Source: Oryzias latipes
Taxonomy: Eukaryota; Chordata; Actinopteri; Beloniformes; Adrianichthyidae
Length of the DNA: 64,000 nucleotides
Assembly (NCBI RefSeq): GCF_002234675.1
Contig: NC_019875.2
Coordinates: 22,004,299-22,068,298 of the forward strand
Reading direction: 5' to 3'
A program made the position numbers and the translations under genes. Within the stretch, counting starts at the first letter, position 1. Each line of letters opens with the position of its first letter. Below, one piece after another: positions 12,211-36,030 of the stretch. The notes under the pieces are model-generated. The model was not told where the DNA came from. It made no database searches and worked only from the letters and a program-made list of their open reading frames with translations.

Positions 12211-25256
<13,046 letters not shown>

Positions 25257-25490
25257 GGCTGCAGACGCAGACGCGTCCTCAGATGGAAGCAGGTGATGCC
25301 GGATTCATCTCAAAACTCCGAAATGAATTTCTATGTTCTTCATTTTCGCCTGCAGAATGCATCATTCCCGTAGAGCCGATGCTGTCATGCTCCGATCCAG
25401 CGGTGCCGCTCATCCCCACCGCGGCTGTGCGTCATCAATTTCTCATGCAGTGTGTGCGGGTGCCGCCGGTCACGAGACACGCAAAAGCTT
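25257..25490 (-). promoter_or_regulatory. pip5k1c: CpG-rich 5' region and presumed promoter of pip5k1c
   Basis: CpG density rises sharply here compared with the flanks (CCGCCGGTCACG, CCACCGCGGCTG, GCAGACGCAGACGCG), directly upstream of the predicted initiator ATG. This is the usual setting for a housekeeping-type vertebrate promoter and 5'UTR. The start site itself cannot be placed. Confidence 0.5.
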
Positions 25491-25974
25491 GGCCTACTTC
25501 GAGGTGCAAAAGCTCGTTGACATAACATTTAAAACAGAAGGCATAGATACAAAAATAAATCTTTCATTAAATGAAATACAAAATGTTGATTAAAATTCTC
25601 ATTCATCCATGTGATGTCTATTTGAGTAATTAAAATCCATTAATTGATGTGGACACATTTAAGCAAAGGTTTTGATGATTTACTATTCAAGTATACTCAG
25701 ATGTGTTTTTTAATAGAAAGAAATGCATCAAAAACGATATTGGCGAAGCAACTGTTACTCTAGATCAATTTTGAGGCAATTATTGTATACAATTATTGAA
25801 CACAATTCCATTCGTATCATATTTGATACATGGATTTCTGAGACCCGGTGTGGGTACCGGATCGACTCGGGCTGCCGGATGTTCTCGACGGTAACACCAG
25901 TTGGACAAACTACTTAGCGAGCGATTTTACGTTTAGCGATTTTAATACTTAGCGACGTCGTACCCATCTAAGGA

Positions 25975-26400
25975 ATTTTTGAGGATTCGTTTTGGGTTTG
26001 AAGAGAATGACTGCAGTTTTTGTTTGAATGACATTCAGACGGTGGATCATTTATTCTTTAACTGTGGAATTATAAAAACAATTCTTAATATCCTGATATT
26101 GCAAGGAAAGTTTTATATACACAAAAATAAATTTTTGAAGACCAAACCACTTTTTATAACATTTAGAGCTCTGTTTTTACTTTGAATCACTTCATTATAT
26201 GAAAAAGAAGAATGGCTTGAAATTGCTTAGTTTTGTTCAGAAATACAAACTTCACGAGTACCCCTAACTAGTATTAGACTATTTAGATTGGTTCTATGTT
26301 CCTTTATTTTATTTTTATTTTACTTGTGTTTTTATTTATTTGTGTGTTATGTTTATTGTTTCTTTTTTTTCCTCTATTCTTTATTTTCTATGTTAATACG
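25975..26400 (+). mobile_element. 3' remnant of an L1/Tx1-like LINE
   Basis: A 68-codon frame includes CSFCLNDIQTVDHLFFNC, the C-x2-C...H-x4-C signature at the end of many L1/Tx1-type ORF2 proteins. It is followed by a T-rich tail. Nothing upstream of the signature survives. Confidence 0.65.
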
Positions 26401-26525
26401 TTGTGTTTGGCAATGGTGACTGATCTTCGAGGTAAGGTCAAATATATTGTTATTGTTTGTTATTTAATGTATGATAGCTCAACTGAGAGGCAGAGGCAGC
26501 AGAAGGGCTTTTCTTGCTCATTTTC

Positions 26526-26900
26526 AAAATGGCTGCTTCAGTAAGCTGTTAATATTGGGCAGGGCTTTCCTAGGAAAACTCTTAAAAACTGGTTTTGGGA
26601 CTTTTCTGTTTTGGAGAGGATTGCACATTTAAGCCCTTCAGGTTGTATCTGCCGCACCCTACACATCTTTTTCCCACAGTTGGGCCTTTATATTTTCTAG
26701 TCTTCTGTTACAGAGTTGTCAGATTCCAGGTCTCTAGGGCTAACATCCTGCTGGTTTTCAGAAACCCTGCCCCAACTGCTTCTGATTACCTTGGTCAGGG
26801 GTGTTTTACCAATGACAATGGACCATGCCCGGTTAGTTGGAAAATATGCAGGACACAGGTGCTTCCAAACACTTGGCGGGAAATGTTTAATTAATTTTCA
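26526..26900 (+). repeat. Dispersed repeat, family GGGCAGAGCTTTC, copy 1
   Basis: The blocks AGCTGTTAAT..GGGCAGGGCTTTC, CTTAAAAACTGGTTTTG and GATTGCACATTTAAGCCC recur at 27190-27560 and 56025-56270. The part 26725-26805 (CCAGGTCTCTAGGGCTAAC and onward) recurs inverted at 35945-36031. Not coding; family unassigned. Confidence 0.6.
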
Positions 26901-27189
26901 AACTTTATAGTGAGAATACCTCATCTATTGTTGCTCAGTTTTAAATGACTAATTGCTGTATTGAAATGAAGCAACAGTCGTGTCAATATTTCTGCATCTT
27001 AAACTAACATTGTCGTGAACAAAAACATACCAAATCACCCAATGAATCATACAGTAATTGATGCTAGGCTTATTTATATCTGATATTAAATAATTGTTTT
27101 TCATCAAAGGATTTAAAAAAAAAAAAAACATCTGAATTTCCCCCCCAAAAACTATATTTTATGTCAATTCTTTTGAAGTGGATTAATAA

Positions 27190-27560
27190 CATAATGATGA
27201 CAATAATAATAATAAAAATAATTATTATTCATGTTTGTGAGGCGATGTGACTTATTAAACTATTTTACATAACTTTAAGTGTGCAGTCAAAGTCCTGAGA
27301 AATCCATTATTTCCTACAACTTGTGATGAATAAGCTGAAACTTCCCATAAGCTGTTAAATAAGACATTGGGCAGAGCTTTCATAGGAAAATTCTTAAAAA
27401 CTGGTTTTGTGACTTTGCTGTTTTGGAGATGATTGCACATTTAAGCCCTTTAGGGATTTAAACATCTTTTTCCGATGCATTTTGGCCTTTTATCTTTTCT
27501 AGTTTTCTGTTAAAGAATTGTGTAAGATTCCAGGTCTCCAATGTTAGGTTGGGGGTGTGA
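27190..27560 (+). repeat. Dispersed repeat, family GGGCAGAGCTTTC, copy 2
   Basis: Shares with 56025-56270 an ATTATTATT-rich start, then ACTTATTAAACTATTTTACA and CAGTCAAAGTCCT, and the GGCAGAGCTTTCAT core. Confidence 0.6.
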
Positions 27561-27570
27561 GGGGCTTAGA

Positions 27571-29070
27571 GTTTGACACCTGTATAATTCATAAAGTTAG
27601 CCTCTCCTCAAAAAGGCGGTCTTGATTTCACAGCTGTCACTCGTTTTAGTCAAAACCGTTGATTATGAAATACTAGCAGTTTGTTCCTAAAACTGCACAG
27701 AATAAAGATGAACTTGGATTATAAAAATATTGGACAGTGATTGTTGGATTATTAAGGATGTTTTTTTCTCAAACATCCCAGATGGTGATGGTTGTACAGT
27801 GTTGGACAAAATTGTTGGTACCCCTCAGTTAAAGAAAGTCCACAATGCTCACTGAAATGATTTGAAACATTCATAAGTAACAATAAATTAAAATTTATTG
27901 AAAATTAAATGATCAAAATCAGCCATTGCTTTTGAGTTGTTTAACAGAATTATTTAAAAAAAAAAAAACTAATGAAATACGGCTGAACAAAAATTATGGT
28001 ACCTCCATAAAAGACAGAACTAAATGCCCAGTGGGTAATGATGAACTCGGGTATGTCCTTTAATTGACATCATAGCTGTTTTCAAACCCATAATCAGTCA
28101 GTCTGCCTATTTAAAGGGAGACAAATAGTCACGTTGCTGTTTGGTGAAAAGGTGTGTACCACACTGAACATGGACAACAGAGAGCGAAGGAGAGAATTGT
28201 CCCACGACATTAGAAACAAAATTATAGACAAACATCGTAAAGGTAAAGGCTATAAAACCGTCTCTAAGCAGCTTGAAGTTCCTGTGACGACAGTGGCACA
28301 TATTATTCAGAAGTTTAAGACCCACGGGACAGTAGCCGACCTCCCTGGACGTGGCCGGAAGAGGAAAATTGATGACAAATTGAGGAGACTGATAGATTGA
28401 ACTGTATCCAAAGAGCCCAGAACAACCTCCAAAGATATTAAAGGTGAACTCCTAGATCAAGGTACATCAGTGTCAGATCACACCATTCGTCAATGTTTGA
28501 GCCAGAATGGACTTCATGGGAGACGACCAAGGAGGACACCACTGGTGAAAGGAAATCATAAAAAAGCCAGACTGGAATTTGCACCAATGCATGTTGACAA
28601 GCCACAAAGCTTCTGGGAAAATGTTCATGAGCAGTGGGCCAAAATACCCGTGGACAGGTTGCAGAAGGCTCATTGACAAATACAGAAACTGTTTAATTGC
28701 AGTGATTGCCTCAAAAGGTTGTTCAACAAAATATGAAGTTATGGCTACCATAATTTTTGTCCAGCCCTATTTCATTAGTTTTTTTTTTTTTTTTTATAAT
28801 TCTGTTAATCAACAACTCAAAAGTAATGGCTGATTTTGATTATTTAATTTTCAATAAATTTAAATTTGTTACTTTTGAACGTTTCAAGTCATTTCAGTGA
28901 GCATTGTGGACTTTCTTTCTTTAACTGAGGGTTACCAACAATTTTTTCCACCACTGTACTTTTCTATTGACTATATTACTTTTTTATGTGGCCCTTTACT
29001 TTAAGGAACTTGGATTGACTAGGTTGTGATCAGTGCTAGAGTTTAAATCTAATCCTAATCTAATTTATAT
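27571..29070. repeat. Oldest copy of the gpx4-flanking segment, split by Tc1
   Basis: Sequence 27571-27795 plus 28959-29070 is colinear with 29784-30110 and 39976-40310 (GCTTAGAGTTTGA, AGCCTCTCCTCAAAAAG, ATATTGGACAGTGATTGTTG, CTTTACTTTxAGGAACTTGG, GTGCTAGAGTTTAAATC). The Tc1 element at 27797-28956 lies in the middle. It is more diverged than the other two copies are from each other. Confidence 0.8.
27797..28956 (+). mobile_element. Internally deleted Tc1/mariner transposon
   Basis: TA dinucleotides flank the element (27795-27796 and 28957-28958). Long inverted repeats of about 215 bp (27797-28010 and 28739-28956) begin CAGTGTTGGACAAAATTGTT and CAGTGGTGG. The transposase starts at 28170 (MDNRERRRELSHDIRNKIID) and keeps the N-terminal helix-turn-helix region and a GRGRKRK hook. 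After one stop it continues to SFWENV, then jumps to the C-terminal EQWAKIPVDR and GCSTKY part. The DDE catalytic core is missing, so it cannot mobilise itself. It interrupts the oldest copy of the gpx4-flanking repeat. Confidence 0.9.
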
Positions 29071-29073
29071 CTA

Positions 29074-29120
29074 ATCTATTTTACTAAAGAGATCAAACTC
29101 TGCTTTGTAACCCTTAGTAA
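29074..29120 (-). pseudogene. gpx4: gpx4 exon-4 relic at the duplication edge
   Basis: 47 bp match exon 4 of both gpx4 genes (TACTAAAGAGATCAAACTCTG, then GTTGTAACCCTTAG in the plus orientation) with about three mismatches, corresponding to [12 protein letters not shown]. It directly adjoins the copy of the segment that normally lies 3' of gpx4. No other gpx4 exon is present. This is best read as the remains of a third gpx4 unit removed by deletion. Confidence 0.8.
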
Positions 29121-29126
29121 GCAATG

Positions 29127-29762
29127 CAAGCATATTTGGATAAGCCAGCTTTGTTTTGGAATAAGGTGCTGGGGCCTGATGAAACTAAAATGGAGTTATT
29201 TGGACATAAGGGGTGGTATGCTTGGTGAACAAACACAGCATTCCAAGACAAACACTTAACATTTGATGGCGGTTCCATTATGCTTTGGGGCTGTGAGGTC
29301 AGTGCAGGTACTGGAAATCTTGTCAAAGTTAAAGGTCACATGGATTCCAGTCAGTAGCAGCAGATTCTTACAATGTTCAAGAATCAGTGACAAAGTTGAA
29401 GTTCACGCCGGGGCTGGACACTTCAACAAGACGATGACCCTAAACACTGCTCTAATTCTACAAAGGCATTCATGCAGATGAACGAGTACAATGTTCTGGA
29501 ATGGCCATCTCAGTCCCCAGACCTGAATATTATTGAAAATCTGTGGTGTGATTTAAAGCGGGCTGTCCATGCTCAGAGGCCATCAAATCTGACTAAACTG
29601 GAGATGTTTTGCAAAGAGGAACGGTCCAAAATACCTTCAACCAGAATGCAGGCCCTGCTATATGATATATTAAACTGAAATTGATGATCCGAACAACCAA
29701 TGACTTATGAAGAAAAATCTTGAAAATGATCTTGGGTGCCCAAACTTTCTCATACCACTGTA
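29127..29762 (+). pseudogene. Tc1-like transposase C-terminal half (block A copy)
   Basis: Frame fragments read YLDKPALFWNKV, then DETKMELFGHKGWYAW, and after frame breaks EWPSQSPDLNIIENLWCDLK (third acidic residue region of the DDE domain). The element ends in GGGTGCCCAAACTTTCTCAT and ACCACTG before TA. It is a near-exact copy of the 3' part of 38941-39953, minus a 12 bp piece (CTACCCACAGTA), and starts abruptly at the duplication breakpoint. Confidence 0.85.
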
Positions 29763-30939
29763 TGTAGGACACTGGTGCTCAAGGCTTAGAGTTTGATATC
29801 TGTATAATTCAAAAAGTTAGCCTCTCCTCAAAAAGCTGGTCTTGATTTCACAGCTGTCACCTGTTTTAGTCAAAACCATTGTTTTAGAGGTTTGTTACTA
29901 AAACTGCACAGAATAAAGATGAACTTGGATTATAAAAATATTGGACAGTGATTGTTGGATTATTAAGGATTTTTTTCTCAAACATCACAGAGACGGTTAT
30001 GGTTATACTTTTCTATTGATTATATTACTTTTCTATTAAATGTCGCCCTTTACTTTGAGGAACTTGGATTGCTGTAATCAGTGCTAGAGTTTAAATCTAA
30101 TCCTCACCATGTTACGTTTAAACTAAGAGTGCTTTAAGTTAAACATTTCATAGGGAAAAATACCTTGACTTATTGCTATTTGACTTTATTACAGCGTGGA
30201 CAAAACTGCCCCATACTTCCTGTTGACACCACTAAAATGTCCAAATACACAATCAAATTTTCCTGTTAACTCGTTTAACCTCATTAATAAACAAAATCTG
30301 TATTGGTAATGACTCAGACACCAGGACATGCATAGGTTGACTGGGCTGGCCGTCTCTACAGCACTCCTCAAAACCACTGGCTCCATTTTAATCTAAAAAA
30401 AAAAGAAATCCATCAAATTTACTTTGAAACTTTATTTTTCCAGGTCTGTGCTAATTTATTGCAAAACCCAATCAAATTTGCATCAAGAATGGTAAAGTAT
30501 AAAAATACTAGATGTTCAGAACCAGATTTTGGTTGCTTTGTAATAAATAAAAGTTAAGTGAAACTCAATAGGGGGTGGGATAATATGAATGTGCTTCCTT
30601 CCACTCCCTTTCAAAATAAACTCTTCAGAATCAGTCTATTTAATGGATTCAATGTGCGTGTGTACTCTCCTAATATATCTATTTATGATGGAGAGTTATA
30701 TTGGCCTTTTTTTTACAACCAATTTATGGCTCTCTTAACTCATGCGTCTTTTTTTTTTAATAAACCAAGTCCAATTTGTCAAAAAATGTGTTGCTCCTCT
30801 GCTATAAACAGACCAACATAAGTATTGTAATGTTCTATTGACTTGGATAGAAGTATTCCAACATATGTGTGACAGACGTTAATAAACCCCTTGACCTTTT
30901 AGGAGAGCCAACAGAAGAAATGTCCACTGCTGCACAGAA

Positions 30940-31329
30940 GCTGAAGCAAAAATGGTTTATTTCATACATACTACAGGCCACAAATAGCTTTTGATAATTG
31001 CATTGAACATCTACAAATCAAACAGATGCAGATACAACTTTAGAAGGATTTAATTTAATGCGTGTCAGAAAACAGAACGACTGTCAGACGCTAAAGTACG
31101 AAGAAAGCTTCTCTACTGTGACTAAGGAACATCTCTCATTTGGTTCGATGAGGTCTGCAGTGAATCAGCCCTGGAGTTAAGTTGCACACCAGAAGTCATC
31201 AGGCTCAGTCTTTCCCGGTGATGGGTTTGCAGGCAGAGCCGTCACTAGTCCAGGGAAAATACACAACAAGGCCTCGGTCCATGTGAGAGGTCAGGAGTCC
31301 CAGAGAACGTGAAGAGATGGGAGGAAAAA
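30940..31329 (-). other. gpx4: 3'UTR of the Cys gpx4 copy
   Basis: From the TAA stop (31332-31330) to just past the AATAAA signal (TTTATT at 30956-30961 on the plus strand). It contains the SECIS listed separately. By eye it differs from the other copy's 3'UTR at only about 1 percent of positions. Confidence 0.7.
31155..31215 (-). promoter_or_regulatory. gpx4: SECIS element retained in the Cys gpx4 copy
   Basis: On the minus strand ATGA (31199-31196) is followed by a stem TTCTGGTGT pairing with ACTCCAGGG (one U.U mismatch), an apical loop GCAACTTA with the required AA on its 5' side, and TGAT (31167-31164) opposite ATGA to form the kink-turn non-Watson-Crick quartet. This is the canonical eukaryotic SECIS design. 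It is identical to the element in the Sec copy, although this gene has no UGA to recode. Pairing was judged by eye. Confidence 0.8.
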
Positions 31330-32194
31330 TTACAGGTATTGTTTCAGGTCTTTCTTTATTGACTGCAAAAACAAAGAAACAAGAAAAATGTTATTTTGAC
31401 AAACATGTAGAGTCAGAAAAACTGTTTAATACAAAGTTAAAACCTAGACAATGTTCCTGGAGTTAAAATCTGAATCCTTAATTTTCCATAAATGCTGCTA
31501 CAGACGGGCACAGAAACAAACAAAAAGTAGCTTACAAATGGTTCATCCTTTGGAGCGTATCTCTTTACCACCTGTCCATTCTTGTCAATCAGAAACTATC
31601 AAAAGAAACAGAAATAGATTCATTACATACATATGGTCTATTTTAAAATGTAAAGATGCTAAGAATCAAATTTAAAGTGTACCTTTGTGAAGTTCCACTT
31701 GATAAAACTAAAGAGACAAAATAAAATCATTAAAAGACAGTCCGAACATTTTTTCTCCAGATTACCCAGCATTTTGTCTTTTTATAAATTTAAAATGAAA
31801 AAACTTTGTTAAACAGACGCTTAAAATGTGTTCCTTAAACAATAAAAATCATTGAGAAACGTTCACACTGAGTCCATAGCAACCCCATAAAGGAAGAGAA
31901 AAATGTTTTTAAAAATTATTTTAGATAATAAATAAATAACATTTTGTTATATAAAACGGATGAATAGTACTTAATTAGAATGCTTGGTATGTTGAGTAAA
32001 AAATAAAAAATAGAGTAAAGCTTTATGTTGGACAGAAAAAGTTTCTGCTTCTGAGCTTCTGAGAGGATCGATCCCAAAATCAACAAAGACAGCCAGTTCA
32101 GACAAGTTAGATATTTTTGTTTTGAGAAAATAACTGTTTTTTTCTTTAAAATTTCGTTTTTAAAATAAAAAAGATAAATAAATCATTTTTTTCA

Positions 32195-32225
<31 letters not shown>

Positions 32226-33934
32226 CGTGAAAAACCAAAAAGTAAACACTTATTTTGCAGCAAAAAGTTAGCATTTTATTTGCATGTTTGAACTATTCTG
32301 TGGCTGCCATGAATCAATATTACTGTTGTTTCTTTAAAAAAAATAATAATTTCACTTTTTAAATGTTACAACACACTTGATTTGCTATAGACAGTGTCAT
32401 AAATGCCCACCTAAACCCCTCCTTTAATCTAGACTTTAAAAATATGTAAATCATCTGACAGTCTCTTACAAGAATGTCCATGACTTTAAGGAAACAAACA
32501 AACATTATTGCATTTCCTTTAACACAGAATAAGACTGATCAATACTACATTAAAAGAATGTTGATTTTATCTATGGAAACATGCTAAAACTCACTTTCCC
32601 ATGAATCCTTTTCCTTCAGGCTGTTCTTTCATCCACTTCCACAGGGGGTGAGCGGTGTCATTGTTGACATCTATCTTACTAAAGAGATCAAACTCTGCGT
32701 TGTAACCCTTAGCAAACTCTTTAATCTCTGCTTCTGTTCCAGGCTCCTGAGTTGCAGAAGAAAAAAAGTTAAAAGCAGCAAAATAAACCAGAAGGACATT
32801 TAATGAAAAATTCAGTGATCTATAACTACCGGTACTCAGCTTTTCCACAATGAGATGTTAAACAGTTAGGCAATTTTATTCAGTAAAATCAAGGGAGAAG
32901 CAGCATTTGCAGACAAAAAACAAAGTGTCAATCGGTTTCACCTGGGAGCCAAACTGGTTGCATGGGAATGCAAGGATGCGTAAACCTTGCTCAGCATACT
33001 GGGTGTGCATTGCAGTGAGCTGAGTGTAGTTTACGTCGGTCAGTTTACATTCAGAGGAGACATTTACAATGATGCAGACATAACCCCTGGAAGAGAGAAG
33101 AAAGCAAAACCAGAGTTAAGACGAAGGGCGTCCCAATCCGGTCACGCGTGACACGATCACGTATCACGGGAGCAATTTGTTCATTTTGTAAACGTGTTAG
33201 AACAGAATCGGATCGGGGCCAAAGAAAACCGATCGGGACATCCTTACTGATCAGTGCAGTGATCTTCCTTTTACCTGTATTTCTCAAGGGACACATCATT
33301 CCCATCGATGTCTATGGCCGAAAATTCATAGATGGAGGCTGCTTTTTTCCAGTCTTCTTTCTGAGCACACTGCAAAAGTAAATAAATAATTAAAAATAGA
33401 GGGGATTATTGCAGAAAGGTGTGGGTTCATTAGGCAATAACTGAGTACTTCAACAGCTGGAGTTGACAGGGCGGGAAAAAGACAGCAGATGAAGCAAAGA
33501 CGTGAATCTTAACATTCATCAGAATAAACATGGAAAGAAAATCTCCTGTTGATTCCTGTTGGATTAAAGCAACTATAACGACACACTTATACACAAATAA
33601 CAGGAATAGATTACAAACAAATGTAATAAATAAAAGAAAAATGACAATTTAGGATTCTGTCTTCTCAATTAAACCACTCAACAAGCTTTAAAACACCAAA
33701 ACGAACACGCAACAAAGTCAGGTAATGAGATTTGACTGATGCTATATTATATAATATAGTCTAGCCTGCATGTTGTTCAACCTTCAACACGCGAATTTTT
33801 AAACACGTAAAGCTCATTTACACAAGAAGAAGCATTTAGTCATCCAGTTTGTGCGCTGTTGTAGGACTTACCATGGTTCTCACGATGCCCCTGGTCCCTA
33901 ATACCCCTAGTAACACTACGGGTCGTAACCACAT
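31330..33934 (-). CDS. gpx4: Glutathione peroxidase 4 paralogue with Cys in place of selenocysteine
   Basis: Seven exons: 33934-33872, 33369-33275, 33086-32942, 32746-32595, 31707-31683, 31595-31536 and 31362-31330; 573 bp, 190 residues, no stops, all junctions GT-AG. Family role: reduction of phospholipid hydroperoxides with glutathione (guards against ferroptosis). Exon 1 encodes a basic hydrophobic leader [15 protein letters not shown] and ends with the Met that aligns to the cytosolic start of human GPX4. The active-site stretch reads [15 protein letters not shown], with TGT at 33049-33047 where Sec is expected. The Gln of FPCNQFG and the Trp-Asn of KWNFTKF, the other catalytic residues, are present. 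The neighbours Glu and Lys around Cys replace the family's Lys/Gln and Gly. An extra in-frame ATG lies 6 codons upstream (33952). It could be a young functional Cys enzyme, an altered-function paralogue, or an early-stage pseudogene. Confidence 0.93.
32203..32225 (+). repeat. Poly-G tract (23 G) in a gpx4 intron
   Basis: Twenty-three uninterrupted G on the plus strand (C on the transcribed RNA of gpx4), inside a T-rich stretch. It is absent from the other gpx4 copy. Confidence 0.95.
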
Positions 33935-33960
33935 TGCAGCGACTCTTATCATATGATCCG

Positions 33961-34020
33961 CCAGCCCCGCCCACTTACAAAACTTCAGAGCCGCCCTTTT
34001 CCCATGATGCACTGCCGGTG
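33961..34020 (-). promoter_or_regulatory. gpx4: Promoter motifs of the Cys gpx4 copy
   Basis: Just upstream of exon 1 are a GC box (CCCCGCCC at 33965-33972), a second CCGCCC, and TTTTCCCATGATGCACTGCC (33998-34017), resembling the ZNF143-type TTCCCAxxATGCACTGC element common in fish promoters. The same arrangement is kept in the other copy (48015-48075). Confidence 0.55.
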
Positions 34021-34335
34021 ATTTATTTTCAGTATTTTACGATCTTAAAACGACCATAGAATGGATTAATAATATGTTTGATAAAGTAGATATAGGACAC
34101 GTGTTTTTTATTTGGGTAATATGAAAATACAGTTGAACATGCTTTTCTTTTTTTCCTTTCTTTTTTAAGTACACCACTATAATTCATTTCTTTAGCAGTT
34201 AAAAAGGAGACAAATGATGAATGCTAAACAAATCTTTCCTATATATCGCACAAATGGTTTTTAATACATCATAAGGTGTTCAGAGACTTTAGTTTTAAAC
34301 ACATGATATGGATTTCCAAGAGTTGTATCTAATTA

Positions 34336-35225
34336 TTACAACAATTCCCCACAATTATCCATTTTCACTGATCTAAAAACATTTACCATCTCCAGGATAT
34401 CAGCTCTTTTTTCATCCAAACAGGCCCTCATAAAACCCAGAGTAGTTCGGAATATAAAAGATCATAAAATATTTTTTTTGTGTTTTTTTTAATTTGATTA
34501 AAGACATTTTGATAAGACTGGCGAGGTTGCGATTTAGCCGCAGCTTCAGCTCTGTTTTTGGAAAAGTCCCGCCCCTTTAACTGTCTCCACCAATCATTCT
34601 TGGAGGCTTAATCATACGTCATCATTCTGACCAATCAGAAGTGATTTAAGTCTTCACTTTCTTGTTCCGATTTAGCCCGTAAATTCTCTCAGTTCCAACA
34701 AAAATAGTGTAGCTTTCCGCGGGATCTGGTATCAGACCGTGGAACAAGTGAACAAAATAATAAAGCCCAGAGAAGCGAGTCTTTCTGCAATCAGCGGGGG
34801 TTTTGCACTACATCTCCCATGGGGTTAAAGTGACTCAGCGTAAAATGAGTCTTCCCTGTTAAATATCTTGAAACCACAACAGCCACACGTCAAACAGTTT
34901 TTAAATCTTCTTGATGAAATCAAAGGTAAATAGTTTAGTTCTCCTTCAAGGTTTGTGTTTATTAACAGCCAAACATCCCATAGTTTGGTTCAAGTCATCT
35001 TTCTAACTGAAACACTTTTCTAATAATGTCTGGATTATTTTATATGTTAAACTTCAGAAGAAGTAATAACAACATTTAAGAAATAGGATTAAGGTGAATT
35101 GGCCAGCAGACACAATTAAACTAAATTGAAACAATTTAATTATCTAAAAAGAAATAAAACATCTTTGTTAAAGTTTTCAAAGACGTCTACTTTGATAAAG
35201 ACAAAGAAAAACTAATAAAACTTCA
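34336..35225. other. Upstream spacer with promoter-like motifs
   Basis: Within 34560-34860 lie CCGCCCC, two CCAAT-type boxes (CACCAATCATTC, TGACCAATCAGAAG) and CACTACATCTCCCATGG, like the ZNF143/THAP11 site. No coding exon is recognised nearby. The rest is AT-rich with nothing seen. Confidence 0.35.
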
Positions 35226-35418
35226 ACATGTTCACTTTTTTTCTTTTTTTTTCTTTAACTTGTCCTGTCCAACAGCTGGGCAGACAGATGAGAGCTGAGG
35301 GCCTCTTGGGTTGGACATATTTTACTTTAACAAGAGGGGTTATTAATCTTCTGACAAACCAAAGGTATGTCTGAATAAACCCCTTTTGTAATTGAGGCCA
35401 AACTTTATTACATGTTCA
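35226..35418 (+). repeat. Dispersed repeat shared with the gpx4 intron insertion
   Basis: The sequence with CAGATGAGAGCTGAGGGCCT, ATTTTACTTTAACAA and TCTGAATAAACCCCTTTTG recurs at 41514-41670, at the start of the large insertion in the Sec gpx4 copy. Family unassigned. Confidence 0.65.
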
Positions 35419-36030
35419 CTTTTTGTGTATCTACAGAAAACATAATGTTAATTTTTTTGTGTAAAATGTATCAAAAATATTGTGATCATAGTGTTGAAAA
35501 ATTACAGCTCCCTTTGCACTGACATTTAATAAAACATTCAAAGAATAAATCACAATTCAGAAAGAATTTGTTTTTTGTGAGGTTACATAAAATTTCATCT
35601 TAAAAAACTGGAGGGATAAAACAACTACCAGGGTAAATTTCAAATAATTTAGTTGAAAATTATTACTAACTAACTAACTTAACTTTTATTACATCTTTAA
35701 GAAAAAACAGCTGCAACTTTCAGCTTTTTCTGCCACAATTATCACAAAAATGCATGTGAGATTGCGGAGGGACTGTACACCAATGCAGACTGAGTTTCTC
35801 CTTTTTTAGTTTTTGGATGCTGGTGTGCTGCGGGATTCTTTTCAAGGATAAAGTGAACCTTGGCTCAAAAGAAGGTTGAAAAGCACTGATTTAAACAACC
35901 AATGCTATATGAAGAAAAATCTTGAAAATTATCAACTAACCTGGTGTTGTCAAACACACCTGACCAAGGTAATCAGAAGCAGTTGGGGCAGGGGTTCTGA
36001 AAAACAGCAGGATATTAGCCCTAGAGACCT

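Larger units (their letters stand above)
29139..34335. repeat. Segmental duplication block A (Cys gpx4 copy)
   Basis: Colinear with 39310-48375 at high identity: Tc1 tail, flanking segment, 30195-30900 spacer, all seven gpx4 exons, introns, promoter and about 300 bp upstream. Homology starts inside the Tc1 transposase (GCATATTTGGATAAGCCAGC) and fades near 34335 upstream of exon 1. Block A has a ~75 bp piece (about 30119-30192) that B lacks. B carries about 4 kb of extra insertions. Confidence 0.9.

Noticed and set aside
33952-33952. Upstream ATG (MIRVAA extension) as start of the Cys gpx4 copy
   Set aside because: The equivalent position in the Sec copy is GTG, so the shared downstream ATG is the safer start, though the upstream one could be used.
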